Source: Lysobacteraceae bacterium (lineage in GTDB: Bacteria > Pseudomonadota > Gammaproteobacteria > Xanthomonadales > Wenzhouxiangellaceae). Taken from it: 7,666 nt of DNA. Below, in pieces: positions 1 to 4,926 of this stretch; positions within the stretch are counted from its first letter, which is position 1, and each line of letters opens with the position of its first letter. The notes beneath the pieces are model-generated. The model did no database searches. It saw nothing but the letters and a program-made list of their open reading frames with translations, and was not told the origin of the DNA. The translations under genes were made by a program, and so were the position numbers. The stretch covers positions 1-7,666 of the forward strand of contig JAIVHD010000063.1 of the NCBI GenBank assembly GCA_020201235.1, read 5' to 3'.

Positions 1-873
1 CGCGGGGTCGCCGTCGGTCACGTCGATGGTCGCCGAATAGCCCTTGACCGGATAGATGGGCACGTTCATTTGGTGCGGCGAAAGCAGCTCGACGGTCTGG
101 CAGCCGGCGGCGACGACACAGAGGTCGGCGGCGAGTTCTCCGCGCTCGGTCAGCAGTCGGTCGAACTTGCCGCGGCGGCACTCGATGCGCTCGACGCGGG
201 TGCCGAAGGCCAGCCGGGCCCCCAGTTGTCTGGCGCGCTCGGCGACCTGCTGGCTAAACAGCCGCGCATCGCCGGATTCATGCTCCGGAAACAGCAGCGC
301 GGCGTGAATTTCGCCGGCGATCGGGCCGAGTGTCGGCTCCAGCGCAACGGCCTGTTCGGCGCTGAGCTCTTGCAGGCGAATGTCGGGGTCGCCGATTCGT
401 CGCCGTAACTCGATCGCCCGGTCGAAATCGGCCCGGCTGAAATAGAGTTCGAGCGAGCCCTCGACAACCTGGAAATAATCCAGCGGATGACGCTCGCGCA
501 AGCGCGCCAGGCAACGGCCGGAATAAATCGCCAGGCGGGTCGTGCGACGTGCGTTTTCGTAGTAACGTCGGGCGCGCGAGTTGGCCAGAAATCGCGAACC
601 CCAACCGATCAGGCCGGGCAGTGCATGGGCATGCAGGCGGTACGGCAAGCGGCGCTGCAACAAGGTTGAAAAAAGCCTGGCGGCCGTGCCGGGCGGGTTC
701 CAGGGCTCGGCATGGCAGGGGGTGATTCCGCCGCCGTTGGCGTAGCTGGTACCGGCACCAGCCTGCGGCGCGCCTTCGACCAGTGTCACATCCAGGCCGC
801 GCTCGACCAGCGCCAGAGCCGCGCTTGCGCCGACAACGCCGGCTCCGATGACGAGGACACTCGGGTTCTTCAC
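1..873 (-). CDS. dadA: D-amino acid dehydrogenase (DadA-like FAD oxidoreductase), C-terminus cut off by the window edge
   Basis: Reading the minus strand from a GTG at 873-871, the frame stays open for 291 codons to the window edge, so the last third of the protein (family about 420-435 residues) is missing. The N-terminus is a Rossmann FAD/NAD-binding fold: MKNPSVLVIGAGVVGASAAL has GxGxxG at residues 10-15, and Glu33 ends the second strand (VTLVE). It is followed by GTSYANGGGITPCHAEPW, which corresponds to the ETSAANAGQISPGYAAPW region of E. coli DadA, and by YPVKGYSATI near residues 274-283, the DadA PxKGYS motif. Known family role: FAD-dependent oxidative deamination of D-amino acids such as D-alanine to 2-oxo acids, at the inner membrane and feeding electrons to the respiratory chain. 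The GTG start is preferred because it places the first beta strand at once and no ATG lies in frame upstream before non-coding sequence; no clear Shine-Dalgarno is visible. A related glycine/D-amino acid oxidase with another substrate is possible, since substrate choice cannot be read from the N-terminal half. Confidence 0.87.
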   Translation of the reverse strand, partial: MKNPSVLVIGAGVVGASAALALVERGLDVTLVEGAPQAGAGTSYANGGGITPCHAEPWNPPGTAARLFSTLLQRRLPYRLHAHALPGLIGWGSRFLANSRARRYYENARRTTRLAIYSGRCLARLRERHPLDYFQVVEGSLELYFSRADFDRAIELRRRIGDPDIRLQELSAEQAVALEPTLGPIAGEIHAALLFPEHESGDARLFSQQVAERARQLGARLAFGTRVERIECRRGKFDRLLTERGELAADLCVVAAGCQTVELLSPHQMNVPIYPVKGYSATIDVTDGDPA

Positions 874-953
874 GGCCGGTTTGTCGCGAGGCGCTTCCGG
901 GCCCCGCGGCCGCAGGCGTAAGTCGTCAGATGCGCGGTTTTGAACATGGCGGA

Positions 954-959
954 ATGATA
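954..959 (-). promoter_or_regulatory. Possible -10 box upstream of the dadA-like gene
   Basis: On the minus strand TATCAT (one mismatch to TATAAT) lies about 80 bases upstream of the GTG start. The best -35 candidate is TCGACT, 19 bases further upstream, which is a poor match at a long spacing. It sits in the gap between the protease hairpin and the dadA-like start, where a promoter is expected if the hairpin stops transcription of the protease gene. The call rests only on motif and position. Confidence 0.22.
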
Positions 960-1023
960 ACGCCGGGTGGGTCACCAAAGTCGATGCGCGGAGACTTCCG
1001 GGTGAATGGCGAAAGCGCCGGTG

Positions 1024-1052
1024 ACGAATGCAATGCTTCTGATTGCATTCGT
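1024..1052 (-). terminator. Perfect 11-bp hairpin just past the protease gene, no U-tract
   Basis: ACGAATGCAAT at 1024-1034 is the exact reverse complement of ATTGCATTCGT at 1042-1052, with a 7-base loop. It lies 9 bases beyond the protease stop codon on the minus strand, the usual place for a terminator. Neither strand has a T-run after the stem (the minus strand continues CACCGGCGC), so it is not a classic intrinsic terminator. It could instead protect the 3' end of the protease mRNA or act with Rho. Confidence 0.42.
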
Positions 1053-1061
1053 AAGCCCGAT

Positions 1062-2303
1062 TCAGCCTTCGAAGCCGTTGCGGAATAACACTTCGAGCAT
1101 TGTGTTTTCGATCAGGCAACTGGCACCGGCCGTGGCGGCTGCCATCTGGTCCAGGCTGCATGGGCTGAACTCCTGGCGCGAATTGCTGATGCTCGGCCGC
1201 ATGATGCCGGGAAAATCCTCATCGCCGCAGGCAAAATTGGGGTCGCCATCGTGCGGTGCGTTGAAGTTGTGGCCGACCTCGTGGGCAAACACCAGCCCGT
1301 TGGTTGTCTCGTTGCTTAGATTCCAGTCCACGCCATAGCCGGCGGATGTGCTGCATAGCACGCCGAGAAAGGCAATGCCGGCGATCGAGCCGTCCCGTGG
1401 CCGCGATGTGAACAGGTGGCCGAGGCCCCGGAACGGAATGTCGCTGCCATTACCCGTGCGCATGAAAGACCGGAACTGATTGAGCAATTCGCTCGCGCCG
1501 GTTCCGGTCAAGGTGTCATTGTTGGCCAGCGTCTCGTGATGAAAAAGAGCGATGCCGGTCCCGAGTTGGCTGGCGTAAATCCCGTCGATAAAATTGATGC
1601 GCGCGGCCACCACTGATGCGGTGCTGTCGCCGAAAGTTGAGCCGAACTGAGTGTCGGTCACGACCGTGATCGGCATCAGAAACAGGGCATCGCCCTGGAG
1701 TGCGATTTCGCGCAGGTGGTCGACAAATTCGTTGTAGTCGGCCGCCATCGGATCTCCGGAGCGGCGTTCGTGCAAGAGCGGATCGTGCCCGAGAATCGGG
1801 CCGAGATCGAGGTCACTGAAGCGGTAAACAATGTCTTGTGCGGGACCGGCACGGCGCCCGGCCGGCAGTGCCAGTGAGCCGCGCCGGTCGATGAGATAAA
1901 GCTCGTGGCCGTCATGAAACGCACCGCTCCAGTGGCCGTCGACCCAGTTTAGCCGCAGCCAGGAGTGTTCGATTTCGCCTACCTGACCGGCAAAAAACCG
2001 GTCATCGCCGCTTTGGAGTGCGCTTGTTTTATCGGCGGAAAGCAGGCCGAACAGGCGCTTGTTATCGTGCATCTTGAGCTTCCAGACTTGGTCGAAGGCC
2101 CGCACGGTCAGCTCCTGCCGCTCCATTTTGGACGGCGCGGCGAGCGTCAGCCGTTCAAAGTCGCGCAGCGAGCCGCGTTCGGCGGCCAACGCGAGTGCCG
2201 GGATGAAAAACAGCCCGGCCAGCATCGAAAACAGGGACAATCGCGTTCCAAAATACCGGAATGTGCCAAAAGCGGCTTCGATCAAGCGATAATTGATTTT
2301 CAT
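1062..2303 (-). CDS. Secreted metzincin zinc protease, M12B (reprolysin/adamalysin)-like
   Basis: 413 residues from the ATG at 2303. Residues 1-40 look like a signal peptide: a long, mildly basic n-region (Arg16, Arg21), a hydrophobic core at about 22-37, and a likely cleavage at Ala38-Leu-Ala40/Ala. The middle (about 45-200) resembles an M12B-type propeptide, and the catalytic domain runs from about 205 to 395. The zinc site is HEVGHNFNAPHD: His341, Glu342 (base), His345, His351. A Met-turn follows at Met368 (GIMRPS), and FSPCSLDQM matches the C-terminal part of reprolysin domains. The sequence AFLGVLCSTSAGYGV before the zinc site is also typical of these proteases. The gene ends with VLFRNGFEG. 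The start at 2303 has AAAGAGA eight bases upstream and gives a normal export signal. An in-frame ATG at 2363 would add 20 residues in front of the signal and is less likely. It probably cleaves proteins outside the cell or at the surface; substrates are unknown. It diverges from asnB and precedes the dadA-like gene by 188 bases, with no evident functional link. Confidence 0.88.
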   Translation of the reverse strand: MKINYRLIEAAFGTFRYFGTRLSLFSMLAGLFFIPALALAAERGSLRDFERLTLAAPSKMERQELTVRAFDQVWKLKMHDNKRLFGLLSADKTSALQSGDDRFFAGQVGEIEHSWLRLNWVDGHWSGAFHDGHELYLIDRRGSLALPAGRRAGPAQDIVYRFSDLDLGPILGHDPLLHERRSGDPMAADYNEFVDHLREIALQGDALFLMPITVVTDTQFGSTFGDSTASVVAARINFIDGIYASQLGTGIALFHHETLANNDTLTGTGASELLNQFRSFMRTGNGSDIPFRGLGHLFTSRPRDGSIAGIAFLGVLCSTSAGYGVDWNLSNETTNGLVFAHEVGHNFNAPHDGDPNFACGDEDFPGIMRPSISNSRQEFSPCSLDQMAAATAGASCLIENTMLEVLFRNGFEG

Positions 2304-2501
2304 GTACGTAATCTCTTTAAAAAGCAAGGCTGTTACACGCTTGATGAAGTGTCTGCGGGCCATTGACTACAAGCACCTGAAGCGCACGTTTGCTCGCATG
2401 GTCGGGAACATCCGTGCAAGCAGGCGGTAGTCTAGAGCAGCGACCCCGGGGCCAATTTGAGTGCGGTCGCGGTTTGCTGTCGTTGTTTCGATGTGCATCG
2501 C

Positions 2502-2507
2502 TACAAT
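2502..2507 (+). promoter_or_regulatory. Candidate -10 box for asnB
   Basis: TACAAT (one mismatch to TATAAT) lies about 118 bases upstream of the asnB start, in the AT-rich part of the gap. No good -35 stands at the right distance: TTGTTT at 2483 is only 13 bases away. The promoter may therefore need an activator, or the call may be wrong. The predicted start of transcription falls in a T-rich run (2507-2519), which would give a U-rich 5' end. Confidence 0.35.
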
Positions 2508-2557
2508 TTTATTTTTTTTGTTACGAAGCCGCCCGATGCGTGAATCCGGGTGTGAGA

Positions 2558-2591
2558 CGGGCATATTGGTGTAGATGCCCGATGAATTTTT
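2558..2591 (+). promoter_or_regulatory. Hairpin plus T5 in the asnB leader, possible attenuator
   Basis: CGGGCAT at 2558-2564 pairs exactly with ATGCCCG at 2575-2581 around a 10-base loop, and TTTTT follows at 2587-2591 after a 5-base gap. The upstream GCCCG at 2531-2535 can pair with CGGGC at 2558-2562 instead, so two exclusive structures are possible. The short T-run and the gap make this a weak terminator at best. It lies 34 bases before the asnB start, so it could also affect translation. Confidence 0.25.
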
Positions 2592-2612
2592 AGCCGTTGA
2601 ACGGCAAAGATC

Positions 2613-2619
2613 TAAGGAC
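2613..2619 (+). promoter_or_regulatory. Ribosome-binding site of asnB
   Basis: TAAGGAC places AAGGA 6 bases before the ATG at 2625. This is the clearest Shine-Dalgarno in the window. It fixes the start that leaves Cys2 as the N-terminal nucleophile of the mature enzyme. Confidence 0.7.
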
Positions 2620-2624
2620 GCTGT

Positions 2625-4316
2625 ATGTGTTCCATCCTGGGAATTCTGGAAATCAAGCGGGACGCGCAATCGCTGCGTGCCGATATCCTTGAGCGGTCGC
2701 GCCGCCAGCGGCATCGCGGGCCGGACTGGAGCGGTGTGCACGCCGATGAGCGCGTTATTCTGGCGCACGAGCGGCTCGCGATCGTCGACCCTGAAAGCGG
2801 CGCGCAGCCGCTGTATAGCGAGGACGGCAGTGTGGTTCTGGCGGTCAACGGCGAAATCTACAACCACCGTGAACTGCGCGCCTTTGAGGCGCCCGATTAT
2901 CCATTTCAAACCGCCTCGGATTGCGAGATTATCCTGGCGCTCAATGGCACCATGGACGCAGACGATCTGTGTCGCGCCCTGAACGGCATTTTTGCCTTTG
3001 TATTATGGGATTCGAAAAACGATCGCTACCTGATCGCGCGCGATCCGATTGGCGTCATGCCGCTGTACTGGGGGCGCGATGCCGAGGGCCGGCGCGTCGT
3101 GTCGTCCGAGCTCAAGGCGCTGCACGATCTTTGTGACCAGTTCGAGATCTTTCCGCCCGGTCATGTCTACGATTCGTCGAGCGACTCGCTGCTGCGGTAT
3201 TACGACCCGGCCTGGCGTCATCATGTGCCAGGCTCCGACTCCGGCATGGCGGTTATCGAAACCGAGGCCGAAGCCGTGGCCGCGCTGGCCGAATCTCTGG
3301 AAGCCGCAGTCACGCGCCAGTTGATGTGCGATGTGCCATATGGCGCGCTGCTGTCGGGCGGGCTGGATTCATCGGTGATCGCCGCGCTGGCGGCGCGCCA
3401 TTCGGCACGCCGGATCGAGTCGGGCGAGGTCGAGGCCGCGTGGTTTCCGCGCCTGCACACGTTTTCGGTCGGACTCGAAGGTAGCCCGGACCTGAGCGCC
3501 GCGCGCGTGGTCGCGCGGCACATCGATTCGGTCCACCACGAGTTCACCTATACCCTGCAGGAAGGACTGGACGCGATCGAAGATGTGATCCGCCATCTGG
3601 AAACCTTCGATGTAACAACCATACGTGCGGCCACGCCGATGTTTCTGATGGCCCGTCGAATCAAGGCTATGGGCATCAAGATGGTGCTCTCCGGCGAAGG
3701 TGCTGATGAGATGTTCGGCGGCTATCTGTATTTTCACAAAGCCCCGAATCCGCAGGAATTTCATGATGAGACGGTGCGTAAACTGGATGCCCTGCACCAG
3801 TTTGACTGTCTGCGCGCCAACAAGGCGATGGCGGCTTGGGGGGTCGAATCACGAGTTCCGTTTCTGGATGTCGAGTTGCTGGATGTCGCAATGCGGATCG
3901 ACCCGGCGCTGAAAATGGCCGGGCCTGAGCGAATGGAAAAGTACCTGCTGCGCAAGGCCTTTGCCCATCTGCTGCCGGACGAAATCGCGTGGCGGCAAAA
4001 AGAGCAGTTTTCCGATGGCGTCGGCTACGGCTGGATTGACGCGCTGCGCGACAATGCCGTTCAGCGCGTCAGCGACGCCGATCTGGCGGCTGCGGAAACC
4101 CGCTTTCCGGTCCATCCGCCGGTCACTCACGAGGGCTACCTGTACCGCAGCATTTTCGAGGCGCATTTCCCCGAAGCCTCGGCGGTGGCCACGGTGCCGG
4201 GCGGCAAGTCGATTGCCTGCAGCTCACCGGCTGCACTCGCCTGGGATCCGGATTTTGCGAACCGCGCCGACCCGTCGGGCCGCTCGGTGGCCGGAGTGCA
4301 TCGGCAAGCGACCTGA
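2625..4316 (+). CDS. asnB: Asparagine synthetase B, glutamine-hydrolysing
   Basis: 563 residues, close to E. coli AsnB (554) and similar along the whole length. The N-terminal class II glutamine amidotransferase domain (about 2-190) begins MCSILGI. Removal of Met exposes Cys2, the nucleophile that releases ammonia from glutamine. RHRGPD (29-34) and NGEIYNH (75-81) are the expected glutamine-binding and oxyanion motifs. The synthetase domain (about 210-530) has the ATP-pyrophosphatase loop SGGLDSS at 244-250 and SGEGADE at 356-362. ETFDVTTIRA and WRQKEQFSDGVGYGWID also match AsnB closely. Reaction: aspartate + glutamine + ATP gives asparagine + glutamate + AMP + PPi, in the cytosol. All visible catalytic motifs are intact. 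The strong AsnB-specific match argues against specialised paralogues such as those in exopolysaccharide or antibiotic clusters. It stands alone on its strand, with its own leader, and converges with the carbonic anhydrase gene. The C-terminus ends PSGRSVAGVHRQAT, like the E. coli ending PSGRAVGVHQSAYK. Confidence 0.97.
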   Translation: MCSILGILEIKRDAQSLRADILERSRRQRHRGPDWSGVHADERVILAHERLAIVDPESGAQPLYSEDGSVVLAVNGEIYNHRELRAFEAPDYPFQTASDCEIILALNGTMDADDLCRALNGIFAFVLWDSKNDRYLIARDPIGVMPLYWGRDAEGRRVVSSELKALHDLCDQFEIFPPGHVYDSSSDSLLRYYDPAWRHHVPGSDSGMAVIETEAEAVAALAESLEAAVTRQLMCDVPYGALLSGGLDSSVIAALAARHSARRIESGEVEAAWFPRLHTFSVGLEGSPDLSAARVVARHIDSVHHEFTYTLQEGLDAIEDVIRHLETFDVTTIRAATPMFLMARRIKAMGIKMVLSGEGADEMFGGYLYFHKAPNPQEFHDETVRKLDALHQFDCLRANKAMAAWGVESRVPFLDVELLDVAMRIDPALKMAGPERMEKYLLRKAFAHLLPDEIAWRQKEQFSDGVGYGWIDALRDNAVQRVSDADLAAAETRFPVHPPVTHEGYLYRSIFEAHFPEASAVATVPGGKSIACSSPAALAWDPDFANRADPSGRSVAGVHRQAT

Positions 4317-4331
4317 ATCGTCTGCCGAGAG

Positions 4332-4350
4332 ATCATGCTCATGGCATGAT
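4332..4350. other. Small hairpin between the convergent asnB and carbonic anhydrase ends
   Basis: ATCATGC at 4332-4338 pairs with GCATGAT at 4344-4350 around a 5-base loop. It overlaps the carbonic anhydrase stop codon (TGA on the minus strand at 4341-4339) and lies 15 bases past the asnB stop. No T-run follows on either strand. Its position suits a bidirectional 3'-end structure, but 7 bp of mixed composition is weak. Confidence 0.22.
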
Positions 4351-4926
4351 GCTGCAATCGAGCTTGTTCAGGCGGCCGTCGGCCAGGGCGTAAATCATGC
4401 CGTGGATTTCGATTTTTATGCCGCCGGCCCAGGCGCTGCGCAGGATCGGCGTTTCGGCGATGCGCGCCACGCTGCGCTCGACGTTGAGTTCGGCCAGCCG
4501 GTTGCGGCGCGCCTCGTCATCAAGATGGTCGAGTTGATCGGCGTGGTTGTGGTTGAGGCTGCGGATCGGCTCGATCCAGTGGTCGACCAGGCCGTGCGCC
4601 CGGTCCTCGCAGGCCGCATGCACCCCGCCGCAACCGTAATGGCCGCATACGATGACCTTGCGGATGCCCAAGCCCTCGATCGCGAATTGCAGCGCACTGA
4701 GCAAATTGAGGTCGGCCGAGTGAACCACATTGGCGACGTTGCGATGGACAAACACCTCTCCCGGATCGAGCCCGGTGATCACGTTGGCGGGCACACGCGC
4801 ATCGGCACAGCCGATCCAGAAGTATTCGGGCTTCTGCAGCTTGGCCAGACGCGCAAAAAAATCTGGCGATTGAGCGCGTATGCCTTTGGCCCATTCGCGG
4901 TTGCGGCGGATCAGTTCTTTGGGCAT
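4339..4926 (-). CDS. can: Beta-class carbonic anhydrase (type II, Can-like)
   Basis: 195 residues from the ATG at 4926. It interconverts CO2 and bicarbonate in the cytosol, supplying bicarbonate for carboxylases. The zinc ligands are all present: Cys40 in GCADAR with the catalytic Asp42/Arg44 pair, then His96 and Cys99 in CGHYGCGG. HRNVAN (61-66) and the C-terminal IHGMIYALADG are family blocks. Trp37, Arg62 and Tyr179 correspond, at a constant offset of two, to the Trp39-Arg64-Tyr181 bicarbonate triad described for the Haemophilus influenzae enzyme. This predicts the allosteric type II class. The start MPKELIRRN aligns with E. coli Can (MKDIDTLISNN). The frame is open further upstream, to 5043, but that part only re-reads ABC-F coding DNA. 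There is no good Shine-Dalgarno, so translation may depend on coupling to the ABC-F gene. It is shorter than E. coli Can (220) by about 20 C-terminal residues. The 5' 407 bases overlap the open ABC-F frame, out of phase. Confidence 0.93.
   Translation of the reverse strand: MPKELIRRNREWAKGIRAQSPDFFARLAKLQKPEYFWIGCADARVPANVITGLDPGEVFVHRNVANVVHSADLNLLSALQFAIEGLGIRKVIVCGHYGCGGVHAACEDRAHGLVDHWIEPIRSLNHNHADQLDHLDDEARRNRLAELNVERSVARIAETPILRSAWAGGIKIEIHGMIYALADGRLNKLDCSIMP

Larger units (their letters stand above)
2304..2624. other. Divergent intergenic region between the protease gene and asnB
   Basis: These 321 bases contain no convincing gene. They are distinctly more AT-rich around 2480-2525 than the flanking coding DNA, with a T-rich run at 2507-2523. 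The asnB half holds a candidate -10 box, a leader with an inverted repeat and a clear Shine-Dalgarno. The protease half (2304-2450) shows only the AAAGAGA ribosome-binding site for the minus-strand gene; I could not identify a convincing promoter for the protease. Open frames crossing this region are shadows of asnB or extensions of the protease start. Confidence 0.7.

Noticed and set aside
70..408. Open plus-strand frames across 56-921
   Set aside because: They run antisense to the dadA-like gene, whose minus-strand frame encodes a clear FAD-binding protein; the plus-strand translations have no recognisable motif and arise from GC-rich codon structure.
2304..2363. Upstream ATG at 2363 as the protease start
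   Set aside because: It would put 20 extra residues before an already long signal-peptide n-region; the ATG at 2303 has a better placed purine-rich ribosome site and gives a normal signal.
2367..2909. 180-codon minus-strand frame between the protease gene and asnB
   Set aside because: Most of it is antisense to the well-supported N-terminal half of asnB, and the remainder is in the AT-rich intergenic gap; the translation resembles no family I know.
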